From contig JBCFAO010000002.1 in the NCBI GenBank assembly GCA_038562165.1, forward strand, positions 1 through 64,000: DNA of 64,000 bases, read 5' to 3'. Positions 53,401 through 61,892 of the stretch are shown piece by piece. Source of the stretch: WRMS01 sp038562165. Its GTDB lineage: Bacteria > Bacillota > Peptococcia > DRI-13 > UBA5745. The number at the start of each line of letters is the position of its first letter. Within the stretch, counting starts at the first letter, position 1. Under the pieces are notes generated by a model, which was given only the letters and a program-made list of their open reading frames with translations, was not told the DNA's origin and did no database searches. The position numbers and the translations under genes were made by a program.

Positions 53401-56163
53401 GTGGATAACGGCAGCGTAAGCTATAGGGGTGAGGGCAAGTTCACCGTCTGCGGCGAAAGGCGCGGCGTTGAAGCGATAAACGGCGGCAGGGCTCGGGTGA
53501 GCGAAATCCTCATTAAAAATTCGGGGAGTCCCTACCCTAAGCATTATTATGTGTACGGCGCCTATGCCCGGTATAAAAACGGCGAGGATGAGGGCAGCCA
53601 AATCACCGTCACCGGCGGCATCCGAACGCTGAGCGGAAAGCCCTGTGACTATGCTCTCGGCGCGCTTGCGGGTCAGGACTCTGCGGTTACGGTGGGCGGC
53701 GATATTTTCCTGGAGGGAGAGAACGTCATCGGCCTGTCCGCCGGCAGCTTTAACGATGGAAAGGGAACGGTCACCGCACAGAATGTTGCGGTCAAGGGAG
53801 AATCCGCAACCGGCGTCAGCGCCGCGGGAGAAAGTACCGCCACGATAAACGGCGCGGTAACCGCAATGGGCACCTACGCCGTGGGTGTTGAAGCAGGCGT
53901 TGCGGAATCCGGCTCAGGCGGCACGGTGCTTGTAAAAGGCGACGCCGCCGCAACCGGAGACGAAAGCACCGGCGTTATCTGCTTCAGCAGCGGTCATAAC
54001 CCTGCGAAAAGTCTGGTGATCGTAGACGGAACGATTTCCGGTGAGGATTACCTGAGGATCGACAATGTTGTGCGGACAAAGGATCCCAAGGACAGCGAGA
54101 CGGGGGGATATTGGATTTACAATGGGCAATATAGCAGCGTGGTCAAGGTGAAGGATCCGGATGGCGGCACACCTGGCGGCAATGTCCCCACGGTGCCCCA
54201 GGACTTCACCGCAACCCCCGGCAGCGGCCAGGTGTCCTTACGCTGGACTGCTCCCGCGGACACCGGCGGCAGCGCCATCACAGGCTATCAGGTCTCAAAG
54301 GATGGCGGCACAAGCTGGACCAATGTGGGCCTGACCACCGCCTATACTTTCACTGGACTGACAAACGGCACGGAATACACCTTCAAGGTGAGGGCGGTCA
54401 ACAGCGCCGGCAGCAGCGCGGAGGCAAGCCGGACTGCAACGCCCACATCCGCTCCCTCTGTGCCAACCGTCCCCAGAAACTTCACCGCCTCACCCGGCTT
54501 CCAGCGGGTGATCCTCAACTGGGATGTGCCCGCAAGCAACGGCGGCAGCAGCATCATCCGCTATGAGGTGTCCAAAAACAACGGCGGGGACTGGACGAGT
54601 GCCGGGCTGTACACCCGCTATGAATTTACCGGCCTGACAAACGGTACGGAATACACCTTCAAGGTGCGGGCGGTCAACAGCGCCGGCAACGGCGCGGAGG
54701 CAAGCGCGGCGGCCATGCCCTCGGATTCCGCCCAGACCAGCTTTACCGTAAGCTTTTACAGCAGCGGCGCGCTGTACACAAGCATAAGCGTGATGAAAGG
54801 CTCCGCCCTTGGCGGCAGCTGGCCGGCAAATCCAACGCGAAGCGGCTATACCTTCGGCGGCTGGTTCACCGGTCAAAACGGTGGGGGAACACAGTACACA
54901 AGCTCCAGCGTTATCACTGCCGATGTGGACTTGCATGCCAATTGGAGTTATAACGGCGGCGGCGGGGGTGGTGGCGGTTCAGCGGCGCCCTCTGCACCGG
55001 CCTATAATGCAGATATAAAAGAAGGCACCGGAACCGAAACGAAGCTTCCGGTCACGGTCAATGCAGAAAGCGGAACAGCAGTCATCGATACGGGGGCCGG
55101 GAAACTTACTTCAGGCAATACGGTTGTCACAATGCCCTCGATTCCGGGAGTGGATACCTATACCATTGGTATACCGGTTCCCGACCTGTCAACATCGGAT
55201 GCTCAGGGCAGCCTGATTGTCGAAACGGGTAACGGCAGCATTACCGTGCCCTCAAATATGCTGACGGGCGTACCGGAAATCAGCGGCAGCAAGGCTCAAG
55301 TCTCCATCGGCAAGGGGGATAAGAACGCTCTGCCGGAGGAGGTCAAAGCCGCCATCGGTGACAGACCGCTGATTCAGCTTACCCTGTCCATCGACGGTCA
55401 GCAAACCAACTGGTCCAATCCCGGCGCAGCGGTAACGGTAAGCATCCCCTACACTCCGACGGCAGCGGAGCTGGCCAATCCTGAGAGTATTGTAATATGG
55501 TACATCGACGGCGCCGGCAATGCCGTAGCCATTCCTAACGGCCGCTACGACGCGGCAACGGGAACAGTGACCTTTGCTACCACTCACTTCAGCTACTATG
55601 GGGTAGCCTATCGCCAAGTGAGCTTTAACGATGTGGCTGCAGAGGCATGGTACCACGATGCGGTGAGCTTCATTGCAGCAAGAGGCATCACCGGCGGCAC
55701 GGGCAATGGCAGATATAGTCCCGACGCCAAGCTTACCCGGGGCGAATTCATTGTCATGCTGATGCGCGCCTACGAAATCGCCGCCGATGTAAACGCTGCA
55801 GATAATTTCTCCGATGGAGGCAACACCTGGTACACCGGCCATCTGGCGGCAGCGAAGCGGCTGGGAATTACCGCAGGCGTGGGCAATAACATGTACGCTC
55901 CGGTCAGAGCGATTACCCGTCAGGAGATGTACGCTTTACTGTATAACTCCCTCAAGGCGCTTGACAAACTGCCCGCCGGCAACTCCGGCAAGACCCTGGC
56001 CGACTATAACGACGCCGGCCAGGTTGCTGCCTGGACCCGGGAGCCTATGGAGCTGTTGGTGAAAGCCGGCATTGCCGGCGGTTCAGGCGAAGGGCTGCAG
56101 CCAGCCGCCGCGGCCACGAGGGCAGAGCTGGCCCAGGTGCTTTATCATTTGCTGACAAGGTAA
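50491..56163 (+). CDS. Giant SLH surface protein with fibronectin type III and InlB-type repeats
   Basis: Encodes 1890 residues, AAAGGAG upstream. A signal peptide covers 1-26. An InlB-like module (VPVGTPLEELILPDELTVTV...TYSFTPTLPEGY) near 70-135 matches the N-terminus of the 2990-8383 protein. Two beta-helix-like regions rich in Gly/Ala/Val (VTVNGNVQAAQIG type) lie near 430-640 and 1010-1190. Two fibronectin type III domains (both with FTGLTNGTEYTFKVRAVNSAG) cover about 1231-1412, a Listeria-Bacteroides repeat (GYTFGGWFTGQNGGGTQY) about 1418-1486, a poly-Gly linker, then three SLH domains (about 1709-1760, 1770-1830, 1835-1890). It is wall-attached by SLH and has no LysM domain. Adhesion is inference. 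Confidence 0.9.
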   Translation: MKKILSLLLIFSMCFGMFPMTVLGDNTPLSLEDAELGASWSRTDLAGYSAAEFAVLDHNVAEQTVPVGTPLEELILPDELTVTVDGEESVIPGVTWQPDPEYAPDLAGTYSFTPTLPEGYIITGGAKGPVIVVTVKETMQPSTHTGRPAAPLAFPDLAFTMAPGAAVSRAKLSIEDVAYDSVNNTLKISNILAPSSYAAGHDMSSTGVPATDGYEFPLVLRIGSYIELYEIDTAKKLVNRGHVQITNDHLSQPTPGTTAISGGAGKVTVSSYQTVDNCKLFLVPESLYPTGSGPLAITNGDVKEITKDGDISCDDGKYRLYTVYIGTYTEDKHGAYQAGSEVTVTEAAANVCEINGQGYPTLDAALAVVPSAGAAPTTIKLLEHLSHDGLVIDNKKVSIDPGGKALTLGTTSGFSEGLVVKNGGQFMISGTGFVNAHSYGAAVTAEGPGSLAAVHNATSTNSFAAYAKGGGIITVMKNAEGKSGGVLAGISGDTAASSVEVRGNVTATGDQAAAVDANFGGVITVNGNVSAAGKEGKGVYAAGKLKGTTASPSRVTVNGNVQAAQIGVDASSSAIVTVKGDVTAGESSDTWAYGVWAQTQAQVTVEGSVTAAANDNTSSIGAYARSTNPGTTTKITIGGTLSGKTYIKLGNNPVTEAGKDVPSADPGYHTCTGTDPSFGTHTVWVKKGVTPATPLATPSGLAWDTATADVIRAKWNAVAGAEYYTIMLYKNGSPVGPLSTSATSLQLIQYIRNSGTGSFTFTVRALAPSGSTEYTDSANSPHSPAHSYTAPAAIPAEGSARANLYTKSIFVTLTQGGFKAVQDKADWALGGDGASGNSIAGVSYISSTEVQITLTNDINTLDALTITATQDAFAAETAPFAAPLTVQLDNPSAYDCTIDGVAYPSLKKALEHALAPKVDNKTIVLAADIRYEEPVVVAGKTLTFDLNGKNLVIDTSGTITDDWLTASALKVDNGSVSYRGEGKFTVCGERRGVEAINGGRARVSEILIKNSGSPYPKHYYVYGAYARYKNGEDEGSQITVTGGIRTLSGKPCDYALGALAGQDSAVTVGGDIFLEGENVIGLSAGSFNDGKGTVTAQNVAVKGESATGVSAAGESTATINGAVTAMGTYAVGVEAGVAESGSGGTVLVKGDAAATGDESTGVICFSSGHNPAKSLVIVDGTISGEDYLRIDNVVRTKDPKDSETGGYWIYNGQYSSVVKVKDPDGGTPGGNVPTVPQDFTATPGSGQVSLRWTAPADTGGSAITGYQVSKDGGTSWTNVGLTTAYTFTGLTNGTEYTFKVRAVNSAGSSAEASRTATPTSAPSVPTVPRNFTASPGFQRVILNWDVPASNGGSSIIRYEVSKNNGGDWTSAGLYTRYEFTGLTNGTEYTFKVRAVNSAGNGAEASAAAMPSDSAQTSFTVSFYSSGALYTSISVMKGSALGGSWPANPTRSGYTFGGWFTGQNGGGTQYTSSSVITADVDLHANWSYNGGGGGGGGSAAPSAPAYNADIKEGTGTETKLPVTVNAESGTAVIDTGAGKLTSGNTVVTMPSIPGVDTYTIGIPVPDLSTSDAQGSLIVETGNGSITVPSNMLTGVPEISGSKAQVSIGKGDKNALPEEVKAAIGDRPLIQLTLSIDGQQTNWSNPGAAVTVSIPYTPTAAELANPESIVIWYIDGAGNAVAIPNGRYDAATGTVTFATTHFSYYGVAYRQVSFNDVAAEAWYHDAVSFIAARGITGGTGNGRYSPDAKLTRGEFIVMLMRAYEIAADVNAADNFSDGGNTWYTGHLAAAKRLGITAGVGNNMYAPVRAITRQEMYALLYNSLKALDKLPAGNSGKTLADYNDAGQVAAWTREPMELLVKAGIAGGSGEGLQPAAAATRAELAQVLYHLLTR

Positions 56164-56182
56164 TACGTAAATTAAACGGAAA

Positions 56183-56219
56183 ACAAGCCGGCAGGTTTCA
56201 AAAAGACCTGCCGGCTTGT
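56183..56219. terminator. Bidirectional terminator
   Basis: ACAAGCCGGCAGGT pairs with ACCTGCCGGCTTGT over a loop of about 9 nt. It separates the SLH gene from the convergent regulator gene. Confidence 0.85.
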
Positions 56220-56253
56220 TTATGCGGTGCGCCCGGGGACCACGCAAATTCTT

Positions 56254-57861
56254 TTATTTTTCGAAGCTTTTCCGGTATTGGGTGGGAGTCATACCTACCT
56301 TTTCCTTAAAAAACCTGGTGCAGTTTCCGGAGCAATCGAAGCCGCAGGATGTGAAAGCCTCGGCAATGCTCAGGTTATAGTCCCTGAGGGCTGCCTTGAG
56401 CCGGTGGATTTTTAGCTCCTGATAATAGCTGTAGGGCGCCATACCGATATGTCTCTTGAACAGGCGGAATAATTGGGAGGGGCTCAGACCAACTGACTGT
56501 GCCAGCTTGCCGATGTCAAAGGGCTCCTTCCAGTGATTCTCCAGATACTCTCTGGCTCTTGCGGTATCCTCCTGGCCTTGGTAGATTCGGGTGGTCAGAA
56601 ATACGCTGACAATGTGGGTAAGCTCCCTTTTTTCATTGCGGACGGGGAAATTCAGAATATCCGTATACATCGATTCAATATCGTAGTCTAAGGTCCTTGC
56701 CTTGTACCAGACGGAAAAATCCTCCAAGGGAACCTTTACCTCAGGCACAAGTATGATTTCACCGCGGAAAGTGCGCCGTACATATTCGTGGAGGCCCAGC
56801 CGGTCATTGGTAACAGGATCCCGAATCAGGTTGTACCTTCCCACAATCTGCGACGGCTCAGAAATATTCCACATTTCCAATATAACATGGTTGGCAAAAG
56901 CCACGTATCCGTCGGGCGTAAACACCTTGATAGGCAACGGAAAGTACTCCAGCACCTGATAAAGCAGCCCGATATTTTCACTGGTGAAGCGGGGCGCAAG
57001 GGGGTTGAGCGCTGCGGGCTTGCAGAGGCCGTCAATCCCCGCCGCCGGCTTCCGGGGGCCGCCAGCGCCGGAGCTGTGCAGCCTCTGCCGGTATTGGCTG
57101 GGCGTCATTCCAATCTTGTGCTTGAAAGCCTCCGCAAGGCTGCCGCTATAGTCTGCACCACAGGAGGCAAAGGCCTTCGAAATGCTAAGGCGATGATCCT
57201 CCAGGGCCGCCTTTATTTTTTCGATTTTCAACTCCTGATAATAGCTGTAAGGCGTCATGCCCATAAATCTTTTGAAAATCCGGACCATATGACTCCGGCT
57301 CATACCCACTGCCCGTGAAATTTTGTCCGGATCAAAATCCTCAAGCCAATGGGCCATGATATATTCTCTGATCCGGATTGCATCCAGCCGCATCTGATAA
57401 ATATGTTTTGTCATAAACATAGCAACCACGCCGGAAATAGATTGATCCGTACCCCTCAAGGGAAAACAGGTGATGTCCTGGTACATATCGTCGATCACCG
57501 GCCTGGCTTTCACGGAATGGTAGCGGATGCCGATTTCTTCGAAGGGCACCTTGGCATCGGATAGAGAAAGGACCTGACCGCTAAAAACCCGGCGCAGGTA
57601 GTCGGTTAAGCCCATCTTGTGGTTCAGATAGGGGTCCTGCAGAACGTTGAATTTGCCGACAAGCTGCTGTGCATCGATATGGAAGGAGTCTGCAAAAGCC
57701 TGGTTAACAAATAAGCTGGTTCCGTCTGCGGCAAATACCTCCAGGGGAATGGGAAAAAGCTCGAGGACGGAAAACAGGTGGTTTTGCCTCACGCCAGCCC
57801 CGTCAAGAAGGCAGCTGCCGGCTTGCTGTATTTGTATATCTTCATTCATAGGCCCTGTCAT
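56254..57861 (-). CDS. Duplicated PAS-AraC / PAS-AraC regulator
   Basis: Encodes 535 residues made of two head-to-tail copies of the PAS-AraC unit: PAS-1 about 27-150, AraC HTH-1 about 165-262, a Gly/Pro/Ala linker about 263-297, PAS-2 about 300-425 and AraC HTH-2 about 435-533. Copy 1 is closest to the 47719 regulator (LQDPYLNHKMGLTDYLRRVF; MYQDITCFPL; HWLEDFDPDKISR). Copy 2 is more divergent. Both helix-turn-helix parts keep GMTPYSYYQELKI/GMAPYSYYQELKI and GMTPSQYR/GMTPTQYR. One chain would carry four helix-turn-helix motifs and could bind two sites without dimerising. ATG 57861 touches its ribosome site; ATG 57849 is an alternative. Confidence 0.88.
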   Translation of the reverse strand: MTGPMNEDIQIQQAGSCLLDGAGVRQNHLFSVLELFPIPLEVFAADGTSLFVNQAFADSFHIDAQQLVGKFNVLQDPYLNHKMGLTDYLRRVFSGQVLSLSDAKVPFEEIGIRYHSVKARPVIDDMYQDITCFPLRGTDQSISGVVAMFMTKHIYQMRLDAIRIREYIMAHWLEDFDPDKISRAVGMSRSHMVRIFKRFMGMTPYSYYQELKIEKIKAALEDHRLSISKAFASCGADYSGSLAEAFKHKIGMTPSQYRQRLHSSGAGGPRKPAAGIDGLCKPAALNPLAPRFTSENIGLLYQVLEYFPLPIKVFTPDGYVAFANHVILEMWNISEPSQIVGRYNLIRDPVTNDRLGLHEYVRRTFRGEIILVPEVKVPLEDFSVWYKARTLDYDIESMYTDILNFPVRNEKRELTHIVSVFLTTRIYQGQEDTARAREYLENHWKEPFDIGKLAQSVGLSPSQLFRLFKRHIGMAPYSYYQELKIHRLKAALRDYNLSIAEAFTSCGFDCSGNCTRFFKEKVGMTPTQYRKSFEK

Positions 57862-57922
57862 CCTCTCACCGCTTGCATTTTAGTGGCCAAATATAGCTTG
57901 CAAGTCCTAGCTTATTGATTCC

Positions 57923-57950
57923 ATTATATTCTCAAACAGCAGGTTTTCAA
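57923..57950 (-). promoter_or_regulatory. Sigma-A promoter of the duplicated PAS-AraC gene
   Basis: On the minus strand TTGAAA (57950-57945) and TATAAT (57928-57923) are 16 bp apart, about 60 bp before the start codon. Confidence 0.65.
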
Positions 57951-58066
57951 GAACGGAAAAGGGCTTTTTTTACAAAAAAAGGCGCCTCTTCCGCACCCTT
58001 TTCAGGAATGGCTGAGGCAGCCTTGTTTTCATGCTTTTGCAATGGGGGTTAGTAAGCTTTCCGGTC

Positions 58067-58414
58067 CTAATCCCGGCCTTTTAGACCGCCGGTATCCGGG
58101 CTTAAATCAAAAGGATAATCTTCATCAAAATCATAGTCTACGGGGTCTTCTTCATCAAGGCCGCCATCCTGAAGTGCGTACTCCGTAACATGGTGCTCAT
58201 GATGCAGATAATGATCATGATGGGAAGGTGTAATTTTTGCCCGGGCAATCTCATTGTCCGCCGCTTTTTTAACGATGGGGGGTCTGCCGCCCGGCTTCGC
58301 TGCAGGCTTGGGGGCTAAATGAAGGTCCCAGTCCTCATCCTCGTCTTCTTCGTCATCATATTCGTCTGCCCGCCATTCCTGGTCATAATGCTCATCTTGA
58401 TTTTTAGGATGCAT
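58067..58414 (-). CDS. Acidic, histidine-containing small protein
   Basis: Encodes 115 residues from ATG 58414, with GGAGG upstream; an ORF start at 58468 has no site. It is strongly acidic at both ends (DEYDDEEDEDEDWDLHL; DEEDPVDYDFDEDYPFDL), with a central basic patch (KPAAKPGGRPPIVKKA) and a His cluster (SHHDHYLHHEHH). It looks intrinsically disordered and could bind metal ions or coat a surface. No family recognised. It is divergent from the deacylase gene. Confidence 0.6.
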   Translation of the reverse strand: MHPKNQDEHYDQEWRADEYDDEEDEDEDWDLHLAPKPAAKPGGRPPIVKKAADNEIARAKITPSHHDHYLHHEHHVTEYALQDGGLDEEDPVDYDFDEDYPFDLSPDTGGLKGRD

Positions 58415-58615
58415 AAACAACACCTCCGATCTTGTTCTTATTTTAACATGGAGTTCGTCTATTTTCAATTAAACAAGTTAATGCCGGCCGCCAAAAATAC
58501 CGCTCCCAATTTTTTCTTTAACTGCTGTTTTCCCGGCAGGAGAATTCAATTTATTGTCAAAGATATTATGGTCATATTTCACAAAAATTATAAAAGTAAG
58601 GAGGTGCTATCAATT

Positions 58616-60208
58616 ATGTACGATTTGGTTTTAAAAGGCGGTATGCTTATCGAGGGTACCCGTAAGCCGCCCCGTCAGGCAGACGTTTGTATTGCCGATG
58701 GAAAAATCGCCGCCATTTTTGACAAGTTTGAAGGCCAGGCAAAAGAGGTGGTTGACGTTGACGGTAAAGTTGTTGCGCCAGGATTTATTGATATTCATAC
58801 TCATTCCGACGTGTCCCCTCTGGTACCGCCGCCTTTTAATGCCGAAAGCAAGCTTTATCAAGGTGTGACTACAGAAATCACCGGCAACTGCGGCTGTTCC
58901 GTTGTGCCAAACAATAAGGAGCGGCGGCAGGAAATCAACTATTATTTTGAACGTATGCTGGAACTGCCGGCAGGGATGGAACTAGACATGGATTCCATCG
59001 ACGATTATGCCGACAGAGTGGCTAAAAAAGGCAGCGCCCTAAACATGGGTGTACTGATTGGTCATGGTACCCTCAGAGGCTGTGTCATGGGTTTTGGGGA
59101 TAAAGATCCCTCCCCCGAAGAATTGGAAGAGCTGAAGGCTCTTTTGGATCAGGAACTCTCCCGGGGAGCCTTCGGTATGTCTCTGGGCCTGATTTATCCG
59201 CCCAGCGCTTTCAGCAAACAGGAAGAATTAGTGGAATTGGCAAAGGTTTTAGCCAAACATGACGCCCTTTTGGCCGTTCATATGCGCAACGAAGGCCCTA
59301 AGGTCTTTGAAGCGGTAGACGAAATGTTGGAAATTGCCAGACTTTCCGGTGTTCATCTGCAGATTTCTCATCTTAAGCTCATGGGCAAACCCCAGTGGTA
59401 CCGGGCAGAAGAGCTTCTGACAAAAATTAATCAGGCCAGAGAGCAAGGTATAAATGTAACCTGTGACCAGTATCCGTACAATGCCACCTCCACGGGCCTC
59501 AGCGCTTTAGTGCCCAAATGGGCTCACGACGGCGGCTTTGCCAAAATGGTGGAGCGCCTGGCTTCCAAAGACAAGAGGCTGTTGGAGGATATTTCCAGGG
59601 AAATGGACGACCGGGGCGGCCCTCAAACGGTGCTGGTAGCTTCTTCCCATGGCCATATGAAAGAGATCGAAGGAAAGACTATGGAGGAAATTGCGGAAAT
59701 GCTGAATCTTCCTGCCGAAGAAGCTGTAGCCGAGGTTTTGGTTCGCTGTGAAGGAGGTGCGGCGGCTATTTATTTCTCTCTTAATGAAGAAGACGTGATT
59801 ACCATATTCCGCGACATGAATATTGCCATTGCCAGCGACGGCTATTCCTTCTCCTTTGACCGCAGCATTACCACGACCAATCCCCACCCCAGAAACTTCG
59901 GAACCTTTCCCCGCTTTTTGCAAATGAACCGGGAAAAGCAGATTATGCCTTTAGAAGATGCAATTTATAAGATTACCAGCCTGCCCGCGGCTATTTTGGG
60001 CCTTGAAGACCGGGGCGCCATCAAGGAAGGAAATATAGCGGATATCACGGTTTTTGATGCCGACAAGATTGAGGACCGTTCTCAATTCACCGATTCCCTG
60101 GTCAAGCCGGCAGGTATTGAGCACGTCATTGTAGGCGGCCAGTTTGCTCTGCGGGACGGTCTGCAGACGGCAGCCCGCAGCGGTCAGGTCTTAAGAAAAC
60201 GCAGATGA
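58616..60208 (+). CDS. N-acyl-D-amino-acid deacylase (D-aminoacylase) family amidohydrolase
   Basis: Encodes 530 residues from ATG 58616 (AAGGAGGTG upstream); the open frame before it is not coding. Motifs: HTHSD (His61, His63) on the first metal-binding strand, GNCGCS (Cys92/94), HMRNEG near 222, SHLKLMG near 250, SDGYSF near 405 with the late HPRNFG. The set fits D-aminoacylases, zinc enzymes that release D-amino acids from N-acyl derivatives. It is followed 65 bp later by a permease gene, which suggests uptake of the substrate or export of a product. Confidence 0.88.
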   Translation: MYDLVLKGGMLIEGTRKPPRQADVCIADGKIAAIFDKFEGQAKEVVDVDGKVVAPGFIDIHTHSDVSPLVPPPFNAESKLYQGVTTEITGNCGCSVVPNNKERRQEINYYFERMLELPAGMELDMDSIDDYADRVAKKGSALNMGVLIGHGTLRGCVMGFGDKDPSPEELEELKALLDQELSRGAFGMSLGLIYPPSAFSKQEELVELAKVLAKHDALLAVHMRNEGPKVFEAVDEMLEIARLSGVHLQISHLKLMGKPQWYRAEELLTKINQAREQGINVTCDQYPYNATSTGLSALVPKWAHDGGFAKMVERLASKDKRLLEDISREMDDRGGPQTVLVASSHGHMKEIEGKTMEEIAEMLNLPAEEAVAEVLVRCEGGAAAIYFSLNEEDVITIFRDMNIAIASDGYSFSFDRSITTTNPHPRNFGTFPRFLQMNREKQIMPLEDAIYKITSLPAAILGLEDRGAIKEGNIADITVFDADKIEDRSQFTDSLVKPAGIEHVIVGGQFALRDGLQTAARSGQVLRKRR

Positions 60209-60273
60209 GTTTTAAGGAGCATTATCCAGATCGATTTAAGAAATATGCTAAGATTATTTAAGGAGGCGAAATT

Positions 60274-61605
60274 ATGGAACTAGGGAGTTGGTCTCTAATA
60301 CAAGCCCCTTCTTTACTTGCTTTAATTCCGTTAGTTATTTTTATTGTTATCGTATTCCGGGGCAAAAGCAATACTGCCGGTATCGTTATCGGTATTGCCG
60401 TCGGCGCCCTGATGATGGGCCAAAACCTTAAGGCTTTGGCTTCTCAGTTTGCCGGCAGTTTAGGCTCCAGCACTGCCCTCATCGGCGCTATCATTATGAC
60501 CGGTGCCGGCTTGGGCGTCTTGATGACGGAAGCCAAGATTACCCATACGCTGGTGTACTGGATCGTCAAGCGGATCGGCGTCAATACCCAGACGAAAGCA
60601 AAGATTGCTCTGATCATCAGTTCGATTTTTATTTGCGGTCTTTTGGGCACCTTAGGCGGCGGCAACGCCGTTATCGCCCCTATTATTATTCCGGTTATGG
60701 CTTCTCTCGGCATTACGCCCAGCGTTGTCTGCACCTTGTTTAAAGTATCCGGTGAGGTTGGTCTGATTCTGGGGCCCCTGACCGGCGTCACCCTAATTAC
60801 CATGGAGGTTACCGGGTTGTCCTACGGCCAGTTGATGCTGGGCGCAGCTTTGCCCTTTGCCTTTTTCTGGCTGGGAGGTTCCTGGTTTGCCGTCAAGCGG
60901 ACCCAGCGGCTTACTGAAGGCAAGGAAGCTTATGAGATCACCGATGATATGAAGGACCTGGGTTCCATCGTTATCGAGCCAAAAGCCAAACAGGCCACCA
61001 TTGCCTTTTTGGTCAGCTTTATCCTGCTGGTGGTTTACGGCGTCATGACGAAGCAGGGCACCAATTACGCCCTTATCGTTATGATTCTGCTGTCTGCCGT
61101 AGTAGGTATCGTCAGCCGGATGAATATCGATCACGTTATCGATTCCCTGGTCAAAGGTATTGCTTCCCAGGCCAATATGTTCGTTATCTTTGTTACCATT
61201 GATGTGCTGCTCAATCTCGTTACCTTAGGCGGCGGCTTTGAAGCTCTGTCCGGCCTCCTGGGCGGCATCTCCGGCGACAGCCCCACTGCCGTCATGCTGA
61301 TTGCTGCCGTAGTGGGCGGCTTCGGTATCGAGGCGGCAGCCGTAGCGGAAATCAAGATCATTGCCGAAATGTTCGTCGAAACCGCCAGAGCTGCCGGCTT
61401 GCCCATGACCATGTTTGCCATTTCCATTATTGCCGCTACCCGTCTCACCGGTTCCATTTACCCCACTTCCAATATGGCCGGCCAGTTGGGTATTGCCCGC
61501 TGCACCAATACGAGAGCAGTCCTTGAAGCCAACTGGATTTCTGCCGCTACCGTCCTGGCCTTTATCGTTATCTGGTCCTTCCTGGGCGTTATGATACTGG
61601 CCTAG
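60274..61605 (+). CDS. Ion-transporter-superfamily permease (GntP/NhaC-like)
   Basis: Encodes 443 residues with AAGGAGG before ATG 60274. About 11-12 transmembrane helices are visible. The segment LLGTLGGGNAVIAPIIIPVMASLGI near 122-146, and its later counterpart GLPMTMFAISIIAATRLTGSIYPTSNMAGQLG, form the two substrate-site halves seen in GntP, NhaC and related carriers. Sequence alone does not tell whether the substrate is an organic acid or sodium. The pairing with the deacylase gene suggests N-acyl-amino acids or a product. A terminator follows. Confidence 0.7.
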   Translation: MELGSWSLIQAPSLLALIPLVIFIVIVFRGKSNTAGIVIGIAVGALMMGQNLKALASQFAGSLGSSTALIGAIIMTGAGLGVLMTEAKITHTLVYWIVKRIGVNTQTKAKIALIISSIFICGLLGTLGGGNAVIAPIIIPVMASLGITPSVVCTLFKVSGEVGLILGPLTGVTLITMEVTGLSYGQLMLGAALPFAFFWLGGSWFAVKRTQRLTEGKEAYEITDDMKDLGSIVIEPKAKQATIAFLVSFILLVVYGVMTKQGTNYALIVMILLSAVVGIVSRMNIDHVIDSLVKGIASQANMFVIFVTIDVLLNLVTLGGGFEALSGLLGGISGDSPTAVMLIAAVVGGFGIEAAAVAEIKIIAEMFVETARAAGLPMTMFAISIIAATRLTGSIYPTSNMAGQLGIARCTNTRAVLEANWISAATVLAFIVIWSFLGVMILA

Positions 61606-61649
61606 GCAAGTTAAATTTATCTTAACTTATTATACGCAACTGCAGGAGA

Positions 61650-61687
61650 GGAGCCTGGCGGCCAACTACCGCCAGACTCCTTTTTTT
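61650..61687 (+). terminator. Rho-independent terminator
   Basis: GGAG-CCTGGCGG-ccaacta-CCGCCAG-ACTCC followed by T7, after the permease gene. Confidence 0.88.
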
Positions 61688-61760
61688 ACAGCTTTTTTGG
61701 CAGCTTTTTGTCGGGAAAGGACAGATCGGCCAACCGCCGTAAAAAATCTGAAATATATCA

Positions 61761-61789
61761 TTGCATTTCTTTTTTAGATAAAGTAAAAT
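61761..61789 (+). promoter_or_regulatory. Sigma-A promoter of the speD operon
   Basis: TTGCAT (61761-61766) and TAAAAT (61784-61789) with a 17-bp spacer. Transcription would begin near 61796, just ahead of the leader hairpin. Confidence 0.65.
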
Positions 61790-61809
61790 AACTCGAAAAG
61801 TAGTGTCAA

Positions 61810-61858
61810 CTCAAGCGATTCGCAGAAAGTAGCTACCCGGCGTCCGCTTGGGTTTTTC
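61810..61858 (+). promoter_or_regulatory. Leader terminator between the promoter and speD
   Basis: CTCAAGCG (61810-61817) pairs with CGCTTGGG (61845-61852), an 8-bp stem followed by TTTTT. The 27-nt loop contains GCGATTCGC and the palindrome GTAGCTAC. Placed inside the 5' leader of speD, it looks like an attenuator. The aptamer, if any, is not one I recognise. Confidence 0.6.
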
Positions 61859-61892
61859 GTTTACATAATTTACGGGGAAAGGAAGATGAGGT

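Noticed and set aside
58319..58615. N-terminal extension of the D-aminoacylase frame
   Set aside because: The ribosome site and family-typical start are at 58616; the extension lies opposite the divergent acidic-protein gene and its promoter region.
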